A stretch of DNA of 64,000 bases from Streptomyces bambusae (lineage in GTDB: Bacteria > Actinomycetota > Actinomycetes > Streptomycetales > Streptomycetaceae): NCBI RefSeq assembly GCF_019400985.1, contig NZ_WTFF01000002.1:28513-92512 (forward strand), given 5' to 3'. Position 1 is the stretch's first letter, and each line of letters begins with the position of its first letter. Under the pieces are notes generated by a model. The model ran no database searches. It had not been told where the DNA came from and saw nothing but the letters and a program-made list of their open reading frames with translations. Below are positions 1-10,561 of the stretch, one piece after another. A program made the position numbers and the translations under genes.

Positions 1-630
1 GCCGTTGACCAGGGCGATGCGGTCGAGCCAGATGCCGGTGGGCTGGTTGGACACCCTGCTGCCCCCCGGTTCGGCGGCGGCATGGGCGGACCACTCCGGG
101 TTCACGTACACCTTGGCGCCGGCGTAGGGGTTGTCGGCCTTGCCGCCCGGCGCCGGAGGGGTGGTGGGCGGCGTCGTCGGGGGAGTGGTCGGGGGCGTGG
201 TCGGGTCGGTGGCGCCGTTGCACGTGACGCCGTTGAGCTTGAACACCGTGGGGACGGAGTTCGTGCCGGTGTGCGAACCGTTGAAGCCGAAGGACGTCGA
301 ACCGCCCGTGGCCAGCGACCCGTTGTAGGACATGCTCTTCGCGGTCACCGCGGCCCCGGACTGGCTGATGGTGGCGTTCCAGCCCTGGGTGACCTGCTGG
401 CCGTTCGCGTAGGACCACTCCAGGGTCCAGGAGGCGACCGGGTCACCGGTGTTGGTGACGATCACGTTCGCACCGAACCCGGTGTTCCACTGGTTGGTGA
501 TCTGGTACTCGACCTTGCAGCCCGCGGCGGCGGCGCCGGCGGACGTACCGAAGACGGTGGCGGTGGCGCCGGCGGCCGTGACGAGACTCAGGGCTGCCAA
601 TAACGCGGTGCGGGGGATGCTGCGGCTCAT
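1..630 (-). CDS. GH6 cellobiohydrolase with N-terminal CBM2, partial (3' end beyond the window)
   Basis: Secreted exo-acting cellulase; only the first 210 codons are present and the frame stays open to position 1. The ATG at 628-630 begins a signal peptide (Arg near the N-terminus, hydrophobic core, Ala-rich cleavage area ending near residue 36). A CBM2 cellulose-binding module follows (about 37-140, Cys at both ends, spaced Trp residues), then a PTTPPTTPP-type linker and the start of a GH6 catalytic domain, recognised from NPYAGAKVYVNPEWSA and QPTGIWLDRIA. Codon 10 is TTA (601-603), a bldA-dependent leucine codon in Streptomyces. It is divergent from the GH48 gene and shares a 537-bp promoter region with CebR-type boxes, so the exo-cellulase pair is probably co-induced by cello-oligosaccharides. 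The family call is firm for the visible part; the catalytic residues lie outside the window. Confidence 0.9.
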   Translation of the reverse strand, partial: MSRSIPRTALLAALSLVTAAGATATVFGTSAGAAAAGCKVEYQITNQWNTGFGANVIVTNTGDPVASWTLEWSYANGQQVTQGWNATISQSGAAVTAKSMSYNGSLATGGSTSFGFNGSHTGTNSVPTVFKLNGVTCNGATDPTTPPTTPPTTPPTTPPAPGGKADNPYAGAKVYVNPEWSAHAAAEPGGSRVSNQPTGIWLDRIALVNG

Positions 631-951
631 GTCGTGGGATGCCTCTCGGTCGAGGGTGCGCGGCGGTCGCGCAACCCGGTGCCCAATGCGATGAGTGCCG
701 TTGTGCCGGGCGGGGGAACCGGTGAGCCGGCTCGGGCCGTTGCGGCCGGACCGGGGACCGGAGGGAGGCTGCGGGTCCCGGTCGTATGCAGGGCCTCCAC
801 CCTGTGCATGTCGGCGGCCTCGGGGCTGATGCCGGCAGGGACCGCCGCCCCGCACGTCGGCGCTGCGCTGCCGAGCAGCACCGACAAGTGCGGCGACGGG
901 AACGAGCGGGTCCTTGCAGCAGCAGTTGCGCCCGCACGGCGCGCCGACTGA
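631..951. other. Divergent promoter region of the GH6 and GH48 cellulase genes
   Basis: There is no convincing gene here. This stretch plus 952-1167 separates two divergent exported cellulases and ends in two LacI-type operators, listed separately. Open frames exist in several registers but lack a start with a ribosome-binding site and have no recognisable protein. Confidence 0.6.
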
Positions 952-965
952 TGGAACCGCTCCCA
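952..965. promoter_or_regulatory. Imperfect CebR-type operator
   Basis: TGGAACCGCTCCCA matches 12 of 14 positions of the palindrome TGGGAGCGCTCCCA; the right half-site is intact. It lies between the divergent GH6 and GH48 genes, 134 bp upstream of a perfect copy. It is a possible second site for a CebR-family repressor, perhaps serving the GH6 side. Confidence 0.45.
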
Positions 966-1085
966 CTGGTTGGGGCCAGACCGTAGCGCCAACTCGTGCC
1001 AAGGGAAAGAGGGGTTGAGTAAATTCCTCGCGGATTGCCCCCGGCTCTTCACGCGTCTTGACGCCGTCACGCCACCTCTGCACAG

Positions 1086-1099
1086 TGGGAGCGCTCCCA
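1086..1099. promoter_or_regulatory. CebR-type operator, perfect palindrome
   Basis: TGGGAGCGCTCCCA is a perfect 14-bp palindrome 69 bp upstream of the GH48 start codon. It equals the operator described for CebR, the cellobiose/cellotriose-responsive LacI-family repressor of Streptomyces. Binding here is inferred. The same palindrome occurs before the GH9 gene at 15381-15394. Confidence 0.85.
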
Positions 1100-1167
1100 C
1101 TGGTCGGAGCTCGTGCGCAGTCGTTCTTCCGTCCCCGTCTCCCAGAGCCGCGAGGAGAACCATCCGC

Positions 1168-4092
1168 ATGTCGGCACATCCCCCACCCGGACCGCACGTC
1201 CGACGCAGGCTGCTGAACGCATCGGCCGTGGCCGTCTCGCTGTCCCTCCCCCTCGGTCTCCCGGCCGTCGGCGCCACCACCGCCGCGGCCGCGGCCGTGC
1301 AGTGCAGCGTCGACCACAAGACCAACGACTGGGGCTCGGGCTTCACCGCCGAGCTCACCCTCACCAACCGGTCCGCGACCGCACTCGACGGCTGGACCCT
1401 GACCTACGACCACTCCGGCGACCAGCAGCTGACCAACGGCTGGAACGGCACCTGGACCCAGTCCGGCAAGAGCGTCCGCGTCGTGGCCCCGGACTGGAAC
1501 AAGACCGTCGCCGCCGGCGCGGCCGTCACCACCGGCGCCCAGTTCTCGTACAGCGGGACCAACGCCGCCCCCACCTCTTTCGCCGTCAACGGCACCCCGT
1601 GCACCGGAGCCCACCAGCCCCCGATCGCCGTCCTGACCAGCCCCACCGCAGGCGCCGTCTACACGGCGGGCACCCCCGTCCCGCTCGCCGCCACCGCCGC
1701 GGCGGCCGACGGAGCCACCGTCGCCAAGGTCGAGTTCTACAGCGACACCACGCTCCTGGGCACGGACACCACGGCGCCCTTCACCCTGGATGCCGCCGGC
1801 CTCGCCGCCGGCTCCCACTCCCTCTACGCCAAGGCCTACGACAGCCTCGGCGCCTCCGCCGAATCGGCCCCCGTCGGCATCACCGTCGCCGCCGGCCCCG
1901 CGCTCGTCGCCGCCCCCGCACAGCTCTCCGTACGCCGGGGGGAGACCGGTACCTTCGACCTGAAGCTGTCCAAGCAGCCGACCGCGAACGTCACGGTGGG
2001 CGTGGCCCGCACTTCGGGCAACACCGACCTCACCGCGACGCCCGCCTCGCTCACCTTCACCCCGGCGAACTGGAACACCGCCCAGAAGGTGACGGTCACC
2101 GCCGGGTCCACCGGCAGCGGCTCCGCCGTCTTCACCGCGACCGCCCCGGGCCACGCGAGGGCCGAGGTGACGGTCACCGAGCTGGCCGCCGACTCGACGT
2201 ACGACGCCCGCTTCCTCGACCTCCACGGGAAGATCACCAACCCGGCGAACGGCTACTTCTCGCCCGAGGGCATCCCGTACCACTCCGTCGAGACGCTGAT
2301 CGTGGAAGCCCCGGACCACGGGCACGAGACGACCTCGGAGGCGTACAGCTACCTGATCTGGCTGCAGGCCATGTACGGGAAGATCACCGGGGACTGGACC
2401 AAGTTCAACGGCGCGTGGGAGACCATGGAGCAGTTCATGATCCCCACCCATGCCGACCAGCCGACGACCGGCTCGTACAACGCCTCCAAGCCCGCCACCT
2501 ACGCCCCCGAGCACGACCTTCCCTCGCAGTACCCGGCCAGGCTCGACGGGGGAGTCGCCGCCGGTGCGGACCCGATCGCCGGCGAGCTGAAGAGCGCGTA
2601 CGGCACGGACGACATCTACGGCATGCACTGGCTCCAGGACGTCGACAACGTCTACGGCTACGGCAACGAGCCCGGAAAGTGCTCCGCCGGACCGACCGCG
2701 ACCGGACCTTCGTACATCAACACCTTCCAGCGCGGGCCCCAGGAATCGGTCTGGGAGACCGTTCCGCACCCCACCTGCGACAACTTCACCTACGGCGGCA
2801 GGAACGGCTACCTCGACCTCTTCACAGGGGACTCCTCCTACGCCAAGCAGTGGAGGTTCACCAACGCCCCGGACGCCGACGCGCGTGCCATCCAGGCCGC
2901 CTACTGGGCCGACGTCTGGGCCAAGGAGCAGGGCAAGGGGACCGAGGTCACCGCGACCGTCTCCAAGGCGGCCAGGATGGGCGACTACCTGCGGTACTCC
3001 ATGTTCGACAAGTACTTCAAGAAGGCCGGCAACTGTGTCGGCCCGACCGTCTGCCCCGCCGGCACCGGCAAGGACAGCGCGCACTACCTGATGTCCTGGT
3101 ACTACGCCTGGGGCGGCGCCGCCGATACCTCGGCCGGCTGGTCCTGGCGGATCGGCTCCAGCCACGCGCACAGCGGTTACCAGAACCCCCTCGCCGCCTA
3201 CGCGCTCAGCGAGTACGCCCCGCTGAAGCCCAAGTCGCCGACCGGCGCCGCGGACTGGGCGACCAGCCTCGACCGGCAGCTGGAGTTCTACCGGTGGCTC
3301 CAGTCCGACGAGGGCGCCATCGCGGGCGGCGCCACCAACAGCTGGCAGGGACGCTACGCACAGCCCCCGGCCGGCACCCCCACCTTCCACGGCCTCTTCT
3401 ACGACGAGAAGCCGGTCTACCACGACCCGCCGTCCAACCAGTGGTTCGGCTTCCAGGCCTGGTCCATGGAGCGGGTCGCCGAGCTTTACCAGCAGACGGG
3501 TGACGCCGGGGCCAAGACGCTGCTCGACAAGTGGGTCGGCTGGGCCCTGTCGAAGACGACGATCAACCCCGACGGCACGTACCGCATCCCCTCCACCCTC
3601 ACGTGGTCCGGTGCCCCCGACACCTGGAACCCGTCGGCTCCTGGCGCCAACACGGGCCTGCACGTCACCGTCGCCGACTACACCGACGACGTGGGCGTGG
3701 CCGCCGCCTACGCCAAGACCCTGACCTACTACGCCGCGAAGTCCGGCAACGCCGAGGCCAAGCGGGTCGCCAAGGCCCTCCTCGACGGCATGTGGGCCCA
3801 CCACCGGGACCCGCTGGGCGTCAGCGTCCAGGAGACGCGGACCGACTACAACCGGTTCGACGACCCGGTGTACGTGCCCGGCGCGTGGACCGGCAGGATG
3901 CCGAACGGCGACACGGTGAACTCCTCGTCCACCTTCGCCTCGATCCGTGGCTTCTACGAGGACGACCCGGCCTGGCCGAAGGTCGAGGCCTACCTCGCGG
4001 GCGGCGCCGCGCCCGTCTTCTCGTACCACCGGTTCTGGGCCCAGGCGGACATCGCCCTGGCCATGGGCTCGTACGCGGAGCTGCTGGAGTAA
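1168..4092 (+). CDS. GH48 reducing-end cellobiohydrolase with CBM2
   Basis: Secreted processive exo-cellulase of 974 residues. Start chosen at ATG 1168, behind CGAGGAGAA, because it directly gives a signal peptide (1 to about 43); an upstream TTG extension would bury it. Order: CBM2 (about 45-148), an Ig-like linker domain (149-245), a second beta-sandwich module (246-342) also seen in the GH9 enzyme, then GH48 (about 345-974). The GH48 domain opens with [17 protein letters not shown]; the general-acid Glu is expected in the [11 protein letters not shown] segment. GH48 and GH6 exo-enzymes work from opposite chain ends, and here they are divergent neighbours under shared CebR-type boxes. A hairpin follows the stop. 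Confidence 0.95.
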   Translation: MSAHPPPGPHVRRRLLNASAVAVSLSLPLGLPAVGATTAAAAAVQCSVDHKTNDWGSGFTAELTLTNRSATALDGWTLTYDHSGDQQLTNGWNGTWTQSGKSVRVVAPDWNKTVAAGAAVTTGAQFSYSGTNAAPTSFAVNGTPCTGAHQPPIAVLTSPTAGAVYTAGTPVPLAATAAAADGATVAKVEFYSDTTLLGTDTTAPFTLDAAGLAAGSHSLYAKAYDSLGASAESAPVGITVAAGPALVAAPAQLSVRRGETGTFDLKLSKQPTANVTVGVARTSGNTDLTATPASLTFTPANWNTAQKVTVTAGSTGSGSAVFTATAPGHARAEVTVTELAADSTYDARFLDLHGKITNPANGYFSPEGIPYHSVETLIVEAPDHGHETTSEAYSYLIWLQAMYGKITGDWTKFNGAWETMEQFMIPTHADQPTTGSYNASKPATYAPEHDLPSQYPARLDGGVAAGADPIAGELKSAYGTDDIYGMHWLQDVDNVYGYGNEPGKCSAGPTATGPSYINTFQRGPQESVWETVPHPTCDNFTYGGRNGYLDLFTGDSSYAKQWRFTNAPDADARAIQAAYWADVWAKEQGKGTEVTATVSKAARMGDYLRYSMFDKYFKKAGNCVGPTVCPAGTGKDSAHYLMSWYYAWGGAADTSAGWSWRIGSSHAHSGYQNPLAAYALSEYAPLKPKSPTGAADWATSLDRQLEFYRWLQSDEGAIAGGATNSWQGRYAQPPAGTPTFHGLFYDEKPVYHDPPSNQWFGFQAWSMERVAELYQQTGDAGAKTLLDKWVGWALSKTTINPDGTYRIPSTLTWSGAPDTWNPSAPGANTGLHVTVADYTDDVGVAAAYAKTLTYYAAKSGNAEAKRVAKALLDGMWAHHRDPLGVSVQETRTDYNRFDDPVYVPGAWTGRMPNGDTVNSSSTFASIRGFYEDDPAWPKVEAYLAGGAAPVFSYHRFWAQADIALAMGSYAELLE

Positions 4093-4129
4093 CAGCCCGC
4101 CCCGCCCGGAGAACAGCTCCGCGTACGAC

Positions 4130-4164
4130 GAGGCCGGGCAGTCCGCGAGGACCTGCCCGGCCTC
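4130..4164. terminator. Bidirectional hairpin terminator between GH48 and araA
   Basis: A perfect 12-bp stem (GAGGCCGGGCAG pairing with CTGCCCGGCCTC) encloses an 11-nt loop between the convergent stop codons of GH48 and araA. There is no U-tract, as is usual for terminators of high-GC actinomycetes. Confidence 0.75.
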
Positions 4165-4172
4165 CGAGCGCT

Positions 4173-5684
4173 TCAGAGTCCCAGCGCCAGCCGGTAGTAC
4201 GCCTGGCTCCAACGGAGATCGCGCCGGAACTGCTTCGGGGTGGTGGTCTCGTCGATGAGGGTGAGTTCCAGGCGGAGCATCTCCGCCAGGTCGTCGAGGT
4301 GGTCGGAGGTGAGGGCGGTGCTGAGGACGGTGTGGTGCGGTCCTCCGGCCGTCAGCCAGGATTCGGTGGAGGTCCGCAGGTCGGGGCGGGGCCGCCAGAC
4401 GGCGCGGGCGACGGGCAGGGCGGGCAGCGGGTGGGGGGGTGCCACCACGTCGATGTCGTTGGCGACCAGGCGGAAGCGGTCGCCGAGGTCGGCGAGGCCC
4501 ACCACCACGGCCGGACCGGGGGCGGCGTCGAACACCAGGCGCACCGGGTCCTCCCGCCCGCCGATGCCGAGGGGATGGATCTCGCAGCTGGGCCTGGCGG
4601 CCGCGATGGTGGGACAGACTTCGAGCATGTGCGCGCCGAGGATGAGCTCGTTGCCGGGTGTCAGGTCGTAGGTGTAGTCCTCCATGAAGGAGGTGCCGCC
4701 CGGGAGGCCGGCGGCGGCGACCTTGAGGGCCCGCAGCAGGACGGCGGTCTTCCAGTCGCCCTCTCCTCCGAAGCCGTATCCCTGGGCCATGAGCCGCTGG
4801 ACCGCGATGCCGGGCAGCTGGCGCAGTCCGCCCAGGTCCTCGAAGTTGGTGGTGAAGGCCCCGAAGCCGCCCGCTTCGAGGAAGGTGCGCAGGCCGGCTT
4901 CGATGCGGGCCGCGTAACGCAGCGCGTCGTGCCGGTCGCCTCCCGGCCGCAGTTCCGGCGCCAGCCGGTACAGGTCCCCGTACTCCTTGACGAGGGACGT
5001 CACCTCGGTCTCGTCCGCGCCGTCGACGACCTCCACCAGGTCGTTGACGCCGTAGGTGTTGACGGAGACGCCGAAGCGCAGCTGGGCCTCGACCTTGTCG
5101 CCCTCGGTGACGGCCACGTCGCGCATGTTGTCGCCGAAGCGGGCGACCCTGAGGGTGGCCAGTTCGGATCGTGCGGCGGCCGCCCGCGCCCAGGTCGCGA
5201 CGCGTGCGGTCGTCGCCGGGTCGGTGACGTGGCCGGCCACGGTCTTGCGGCGTACGCCGAGACGGGCCTGGACGTGCCCGAACTCGCGGTCTCCGTGGGC
5301 GGCTTGGTTGAGGTTCATGAAATCCATGTCGATGGTGTCCCAGGGCAGGGCCACGTTCGACTGGGTGTGGAGATGCAACAAGGGCTTGCGCAGCGCGTCC
5401 AGGCCGGCGATCCACATCTTGGCCGGCGAGAAGGTGTGCATCCAGGCGATGAGCCCGATGCACCGGTCGTCGCCGTTGGCGTCGAGGCAGATCCGGCGGA
5501 TGGCGTCGGCGTCCGTCAGTACCGGCTTCCACGCCACGCGCGCGGGAATGCCGGAAGCGTCGGCCAGGGCGGTGGCGATCTGCCGTGACTGTTCGGCGAC
5601 CTGCTGCAGCGTCTCCTCCCCGTACAGGCCCTGGCTGCCGGTGAGGAACCAGATCTCCTGGGCGGGGGACGTTCGGCTGGGCAC
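4173..5684 (-). CDS. araA: L-arabinose isomerase
   Basis: Cytosolic isomerase converting L-arabinose to L-ribulose, 503 residues, full family length. The start is GTG 5684 with AGGAG five bases upstream; an ATG two bases earlier is in another frame. Active-site segments known from E. coli AraA are visible: [27 protein letters not shown] and GGPHHTVLS, carrying the two Glu and two His that bind Mn and catalyse the ene-diol reaction. It is downstream of araB with 81 bp between them and should be co-transcribed from the operator-bearing promoter at 7461-7904. Only araD of the pathway is separate (14241). Confidence 0.97.
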   Translation of the reverse strand: MPSRTSPAQEIWFLTGSQGLYGEETLQQVAEQSRQIATALADASGIPARVAWKPVLTDADAIRRICLDANGDDRCIGLIAWMHTFSPAKMWIAGLDALRKPLLHLHTQSNVALPWDTIDMDFMNLNQAAHGDREFGHVQARLGVRRKTVAGHVTDPATTARVATWARAAAARSELATLRVARFGDNMRDVAVTEGDKVEAQLRFGVSVNTYGVNDLVEVVDGADETEVTSLVKEYGDLYRLAPELRPGGDRHDALRYAARIEAGLRTFLEAGGFGAFTTNFEDLGGLRQLPGIAVQRLMAQGYGFGGEGDWKTAVLLRALKVAAAGLPGGTSFMEDYTYDLTPGNELILGAHMLEVCPTIAAARPSCEIHPLGIGGREDPVRLVFDAAPGPAVVVGLADLGDRFRLVANDIDVVAPPHPLPALPVARAVWRPRPDLRTSTESWLTAGGPHHTVLSTALTSDHLDDLAEMLRLELTLIDETTTPKQFRRDLRWSQAYYRLALGL

Positions 5685-5765
5685 ATGGACTCCTGTAGGT
5701 GACGTCCCCCAACGGTGGTGAGGGCGGCGGGCTGGTGGGGAAACGGGGACGAAAGCGGGGCGGGG

Positions 5766-7460
5766 TCAGCCCGCGTGGTGGGCCGTGTCGCGGATGTTCC
5801 TCAGGCGGTGCAGCAGGCCGCCGGTCCCGAAGTGGTCGTGCAGGAGCCGGTACTCGGCGAAGAGGGCGTCGTAGGCGTCGGCCCGGGAGGCGTCGGGTGC
5901 GTAGACGGCAGGCCGTCGGCGGCCCATGGCGGCGGTGGCCGTGCGCACGTCGGTGTGCGCGCCGGCAGCTACGGCGGCGTGGATGGCCGACCCGAGGGCG
6001 GGGCCCTGGTCGGACGCGGCGAGGGAGACGGGGCGGCGCAGCACGTCGGAGTAGATCTGCATCAGCAGTTCGTTCTTGGCCAGTCCGCCGGCGACGATGA
6101 ACTCGTGCACCGGTATGCCGCCCGCCTCCAAGGCCTCCACGACGATACGGGTGCCGAACGCGGTGGCTTCGAGCAGCGCACGGTAGACGTCCTCGGGGCG
6201 TGTCGCGAGGGTGAGCCCCACGACGACTCCGGAGAGGTGGTGGTCGACGAGGACGGAACGGTTGCCGTTCAGCCAGTCGAGGGCGACCAGTCCGTGGCCG
6301 CCGACCGGCTGCAGGGCGGCTTTCCGGGTCAGCAGGGTGTGCAGGTCCTCGCCGCGGCCGGCGGCCTCGGCCAGGTAGTCCGAGGGCACGCCTTGGTCCA
6401 GCACCCAGGCGAAGAGGTCGCCGACCGCGCTCTGGCCGGCCTCGTAGCCGTAGGTTCCCTCGACGATCCCGCCGTGGACGACACCGCAGATGCCGGGGAC
6501 ATCGGCGAGGACGGGAGCGTTCACGACGTGGCAGGTGGAGGTGCCCATGATGGCGAGCAGTTGACCGTCCTCGACGGCCTGGGCCGCCGCTGCGGTGACA
6601 TGGGCGTCGACGTTGCCCGCGGCCACGGCGATGCCGGGGCGCAGCCCCGTCCAAGCTGCCGCCCCGGTACTGAGCGAGCCCACGCGTGAGCCCAGCGCGG
6701 ACAGGGGGAATTCGAGGCGGGTGCGGGCGAAGTCGGCGAACCGGGGGTTCAGCGCGGCCAGGTACTCCTCGCTCGGATAGGCGCCGTCCTGGTGGATGCC
6801 CTTGTATCCGGCGGTGCAGGCGTTGCGGGACTCGGTTCCGGTGAGCTGCCAGACGATCCAGTCGGCGGCCTCGATCCACCGCGCGCAGGTTTCGTAGACG
6901 AGCGGATCCTCCTCCAGGACCTGGAGGGCCTTCGCGAACTGCCACTCCGCGGAGATCCGGCCGCCGTAGCGGGTGATCCATTTTTCCCCGCGGGCGTGGG
7001 CGAGTTCGTTGATGCGGTCGGCCTGTGGCTGGGCCGCGTGGTGCTTCCACAGTTTGGGCCACGCGTGCGGCCGTCCGGCGAGCTCGGTCTCGGAGAGAGG
7101 AGTCCCGTCGGCCAGCGTGGGCAGGACGGTGCAGGCGGTGAAGTCGGTGGCGATACCGATCACCGTGGCAGGATCGACCCCGGCCGCCGCCACGGCCTCC
7201 GGGACGGCGTGACACAGTACGTCCCGCCAGTCCTGGGGGTGTTGCAGGGCCCAGTCCGGAGGCAGTTGCGCACCGCCGTGCGGCAGGTGCCGGTCGATGA
7301 CGCCGTGCCGGTAGGCGTGGACCGCCGCGGCCAGCTCCTGCCCGTCGCGGACCCGCACCACCACGGCGCGGCCCGACAGCGTGCCGAAGTCGACGCCGAC
7401 CGTGTACTGCTCCGATTCCTCGGAATGCGGGGTGGGCGCGAGGGGATGAGGTGACGTCAA
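5766..7460 (-). CDS. araB: L-ribulokinase (FGGY family)
   Basis: Phosphorylates L-ribulose to L-ribulose 5-phosphate with ATP; 564 residues. The N-terminal actin-like phosphate loop is GVDFGTLSGRAVVV and the C-terminal FGGY nucleotide-binding segment includes AGGLAKNELLMQIYSDVL. The start appears to be TTG 7460, preceded by GAAAGG; no ATG or GTG lies between it and the first conserved strand. It is the first gene of an araB-araA unit, divergent from the sugar ABC transporter, and the shared region carries two near-identical LacI-type operators. An arabinose-responsive repressor, probably the product of 12907-13983, is expected to control both directions. Confidence 0.96.
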   Translation of the reverse strand: MTSPHPLAPTPHSEESEQYTVGVDFGTLSGRAVVVRVRDGQELAAAVHAYRHGVIDRHLPHGGAQLPPDWALQHPQDWRDVLCHAVPEAVAAAGVDPATVIGIATDFTACTVLPTLADGTPLSETELAGRPHAWPKLWKHHAAQPQADRINELAHARGEKWITRYGGRISAEWQFAKALQVLEEDPLVYETCARWIEAADWIVWQLTGTESRNACTAGYKGIHQDGAYPSEEYLAALNPRFADFARTRLEFPLSALGSRVGSLSTGAAAWTGLRPGIAVAAGNVDAHVTAAAAQAVEDGQLLAIMGTSTCHVVNAPVLADVPGICGVVHGGIVEGTYGYEAGQSAVGDLFAWVLDQGVPSDYLAEAAGRGEDLHTLLTRKAALQPVGGHGLVALDWLNGNRSVLVDHHLSGVVVGLTLATRPEDVYRALLEATAFGTRIVVEALEAGGIPVHEFIVAGGLAKNELLMQIYSDVLRRPVSLAASDQGPALGSAIHAAVAAGAHTDVRTATAAMGRRRPAVYAPDASRADAYDALFAEYRLLHDHFGTGGLLHRLRNIRDTAHHAG

Positions 7461-7575
7461 CAGAGTGCCTTTCGAAGGAGCCGTGGGGGCGGCAGGCGGC
7501 CGGCGGCCCGGCAGGCGGCCGGCAGGCGGAGTTGCCGCCCGCGATCCTGACGGTCGGTCGGGTGGTCCACCGCAG

Positions 7576-7590
7576 TGTGAGCGCTAACAA
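7576..7590. promoter_or_regulatory. Arabinose-type LacI operator 1
   Basis: TGTGAGCGCTAACAA is the inverted form of the sites at 7701-7715 and 14144-14160. It lies 116 bp upstream of the araB start. The shared core TGTGAGCGCTAACA is a typical LacI-family palindrome centred on GCGC. The local araR-like gene is the likely reader (inference). Confidence 0.8.
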
Positions 7591-7700
7591 TGTCGATACG
7601 CAAGAGGTTTGAGCGGGTCATGTGCGAGCCCCATCGGTGCGGCGGCCTTCACGGTGCAGTAACGGACAGGTAACGCAAGCAAGGGGGTTGAGAACGTGGC

Positions 7701-7715
7701 TTGTTAGCGCTCACA
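7701..7715. promoter_or_regulatory. Arabinose-type LacI operator 2
   Basis: TTGTTAGCGCTCACAA precedes the ABC-importer genes, with about 190 bp of leader to the first start codon. Together with operator 1 it brackets the divergent promoters, an arrangement that would allow looping or separate control. A decamer, GACGCCGGCC, occurs three times in the leader at 7769-7800. Confidence 0.8.
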
Positions 7716-7904
7716 ATGCGACAGCGCCGCCTTCTTGACTTGATCTCCGACTGCCGACTTCCGACCCCGACGCCGGCCGACGCCGGCCGCGACGCCGGCC
7801 GCCCCGGCCGTCGAGCATCGGCACCACTCCTGGGGCTCCTGGCGGGCAAGGCCCGGCCCCGACCGTGCGGCGCCTCTTCCGTGCACCCTGAAAGGACACT
7901 CGAC

Positions 7905-8906
7905 ATGGCTCGCAGAGCAGCTCTCGCCCTCACCGCCGCCGCCCTTCTCGCCTCCTCGTCGCTGACCGCCTGCTCGACCGAGGGTCCGGCCGCCGGCTCC
8001 TCCTCGGGAGCCAAGGCGGGATCCGGCAAGACGATCACGCTCGGCTTCGCCCAGGTCGGCGCGGAGAGCGGTTGGCGCACCGCCAACACCAAGTCCGTCC
8101 AGGAGGCGGCGAAGAAGGCCGGAATCACCCTCAAGTTCTCCGACGCGCAGCAGAAGCAGGAGAACCAGATCAAGGCGATCCGCACCTTCATCCAGCAGAA
8201 GGTCGACGTCATCGCCTTCTCGCCGGTCGTGGAGTCCGGCTGGGACCCGGTGCTGAAGGAGGCCAAGGACGCCGGCATCCCGGTCATCCTCACCGACCGT
8301 GCCGTGGACAGCAAGGACACCTCCCTCTACAAGACCTTCCTGGGCTCGGACTTCGTCAAGGAGGGCAAGTCCGCGGGCGAGTGGCTGACCAGCGCGTACG
8401 CGAACGAGCAGGGCCCGGTCAACATCGTCGAACTCCAGGGCACCACGGGCTCCGCACCCGCCAACGACCGCAAGGCCGGCTTCGCCGACGTCATCCGCGC
8501 CGACGGCAAGTTCAAGATCGTGGCCTCGCAGTCGGGCGACTTCACCCGCGCCAAGGGCAAGGAGGTCATGCAGGCGTTCCTGAAGTCCCAGAAGGACATC
8601 GACGTCCTCTACGCCCACAACGACGACATGGCCCTCGGCGCCATCCAGGCCATCGAGGAGTCCGGCAAGAAGCCCGGGACGGACATCAAGGTGATCTCGG
8701 TGGACGGGATCAAGGACGCCTTCGTCGCGATGACCGAGGGCAAGATCAACGTCGTGGTGGAGTGCAACCCGCTGCTCGGCGACCAGCTGATGGAGCTGAC
8801 CAAGAAGGTCGCGGCAGGGGAGAGCGTGCCGCCTCGTGTCGAGACTCAGGAGGGTGTCTTCCCGCAGGACAAGGCCGCGGCCGCGCTGCCGTCCCGGAAC
8901 TACTGA
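7905..8906 (+). CDS. Sugar ABC transporter substrate-binding lipoprotein (YtfQ/arabinose type)
   Basis: Extracytoplasmic sugar-binding protein, 333 residues, PBP1 (ribose/galactofuranose) fold. ATG 7905 follows GAAAGGACAC and starts a lipoprotein signal with lipobox LTAC near residue 23. Ser/Gly-rich tether residues follow, then the mature domain (ITLGFAQVGAESGWR, DNRK-type ligand segments, ISVDGIKDAFVAM). It closely resembles YtfQ-type galactofuranose or arabinofuranose binders. Context (araBA, araD, an araR-like regulator and a shared operator) makes L-arabinose or an arabinose oligosaccharide the likely ligand. A weak GGAGGAGG/CCTCCTCC inverted repeat in the 95-bp gap before the ATPase gene may favour expression of the binder. 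Confidence 0.9.
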   Translation: MARRAALALTAAALLASSSLTACSTEGPAAGSSSGAKAGSGKTITLGFAQVGAESGWRTANTKSVQEAAKKAGITLKFSDAQQKQENQIKAIRTFIQQKVDVIAFSPVVESGWDPVLKEAKDAGIPVILTDRAVDSKDTSLYKTFLGSDFVKEGKSAGEWLTSAYANEQGPVNIVELQGTTGSAPANDRKAGFADVIRADGKFKIVASQSGDFTRAKGKEVMQAFLKSQKDIDVLYAHNDDMALGAIQAIEESGKKPGTDIKVISVDGIKDAFVAMTEGKINVVVECNPLLGDQLMELTKKVAAGESVPPRVETQEGVFPQDKAAAALPSRNY

Positions 8907-9001
8907 AACAGCAGGTTCCGGTGCGGGAGGAGGCCTGCCCCGGCTCCCCTCCTCCACCGTCCCGAGCCCGCTCCACCACCCCACCCATGAGAGGAGGGCG
9001 G

Positions 9002-10561
9002 ATGGCAACCCCGCCCACCCCGCGGCCCACGGACTCCGGCGACCCGCAGCCGGTCCTGGAAGCCCAGGGCATCCGCAAGCAGTTCCCGGGCGTGCTCGCC
9101 CTCGACGGAGTCGCCCTTCGGCTCTTCCCCGGTGAGGTGCACGCCCTGATGGGCGAGAACGGCGCCGGGAAGTCCACCTTGATCAAGGTGCTCACCGGTG
9201 TCCACCCCGCCGACGGCGGCACCATCCTCGTCGACGGCCGGCCCCACGTGTTCGCGGACCCCCTCCAGGCGCAGCAGGCCGGAGTCAGCACCGTCTACCA
9301 GGAGGTCAACCTCTGCCCGAACATCTCGGTCGCCGAGAACGTCCTCATCGGGCGCGAACCGCGCCGGTTCGGTCTCATCCACTGGTCCGCGATGCGGCAG
9401 CGGGCGGCAGAGCTGCTGACGGAACTGGACCTCGGCCTGGACGTCACGAGTCTGCTCGGTTCGCACTCCCTGGCCGTGCAGCAACTGGTCGCCATCGTCC
9501 GGGCGGTGGACGTCTCGGCGAAGGTGCTCGTACTGGACGAACCGACCTCCAGCCTGGACCGCGAGGAGGTCGCCCAGCTCTTCACCCTGGTGCGGCGCCT
9601 GCGGGACCGCGGTGTGGCCATCCTGTTCGTCACGCACTTCCTCGACCAGGTGTTCGATCTCTGCGACCGCGTCACCATCCTGCGCAACGGCCGCCTGGAA
9701 GGCGAGTACCCCATCGGCGAACTCACTCCGGTGACGCTCGTACAGCGCATGATCGGCGGAGAACTGGCCACCCTCGACCAGCTGTCCGTCCGTGCCCACG
9801 AGGAAGCCGCGCAGCGGGCGACCAGCGAGCCGTTCCTCCAGGCGCGACGGCTGACCCGCACGGGCTCGGTCGAACCGTACGACCTCGACATCCATGCCGG
9901 CGAGGTCATCGGACTGGCCGGCCTCCTCGGCTCGGGCCGCACCGAAGTGGCGCGCCTCCTGTTCGGCGCGGACAGCGCGGACGCCGGAGAAGTGAGTATC
10001 GAGGGCAGGAAGGTACTCCTGCGCACCCCCCGCCACGCCATCGCCCGGGGCATCGCGTTCTGCTCCGAGAACCGCAAGTCCGAGGGGCTGGTGGGCGAGC
10101 TCACGGTCCGCGAGAACATCGTCCTGGCTCTGCAGGCCGCCCGTGGCTGGACCAGGCCGCTGTCCCGCACGAAACAGGACGAACTGGCACGGCACTGGAT
10201 CCAGGCCCTGGACATCCGCCCCGGCGACCCCGAAGCGCAGGTACGCCACCTCAGCGGAGGCAACCAGCAGAAGGTCCTCCTCGCGCGTTGGCTGCTGACC
10301 GCACCGCGGCTCCTGATCCTCGACGAACCCACCCGGGGCATCGACATCGGGGCCAAGGCGGAGATCCAGAAACTCGTGGCCCGCCTGGCGGGCGAAGGCA
10401 CAGCCGTGCTGTTCATCTCGGCGGAACTCGAAGAGGTCCTGCGCCTGAGCCACCGTATCGCCGTGCTCCGCGACCACCGCATGGTGGCCACCCTCACGAA
10501 CGACGACACCGTCACGCCCGAACGCCTCCTCACGACCATCGCCACCGGAGCGGACTCATGA
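9002..10561 (+). CDS. Sugar ABC transporter ATPase, two nucleotide-binding domains
   Basis: Energises sugar import; 519 residues with tandem ABC domains as in RbsA, AraG and YtfR. The first domain has a canonical Walker A (GENGAGKST) and LVLDEPTSSL. The second has a relaxed P-loop (LLGSGRTE), a full signature (LSGGNQQK) and LILDEPTRGIDIGAK; such asymmetry is normal in the family. ATG 9002 was chosen for the GAGGAGGG just upstream, over an ATG at 8987. The stop overlaps the next start (ATGA at 10558-10561), so it is translationally coupled to the permease. Confidence 0.93.
   Translation: MATPPTPRPTDSGDPQPVLEAQGIRKQFPGVLALDGVALRLFPGEVHALMGENGAGKSTLIKVLTGVHPADGGTILVDGRPHVFADPLQAQQAGVSTVYQEVNLCPNISVAENVLIGREPRRFGLIHWSAMRQRAAELLTELDLGLDVTSLLGSHSLAVQQLVAIVRAVDVSAKVLVLDEPTSSLDREEVAQLFTLVRRLRDRGVAILFVTHFLDQVFDLCDRVTILRNGRLEGEYPIGELTPVTLVQRMIGGELATLDQLSVRAHEEAAQRATSEPFLQARRLTRTGSVEPYDLDIHAGEVIGLAGLLGSGRTEVARLLFGADSADAGEVSIEGRKVLLRTPRHAIARGIAFCSENRKSEGLVGELTVRENIVLALQAARGWTRPLSRTKQDELARHWIQALDIRPGDPEAQVRHLSGGNQQKVLLARWLLTAPRLLILDEPTRGIDIGAKAEIQKLVARLAGEGTAVLFISAELEEVLRLSHRIAVLRDHRMVATLTNDDTVTPERLLTTIATGADS

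Noticed and set aside
970..1167. N-terminal extension of the GH48 gene from TTG 970
   Set aside because: It would place 66 residues before an evident signal peptide and cover the CebR operator; ATG 1168 has a good ribosome-binding site.
7769..7800. GACGCCGGCC repeats as a CRISPR or mobile-element end
   Set aside because: Only three decamers without spacers or flanking genes; simple slippage in a GC-rich leader explains them.
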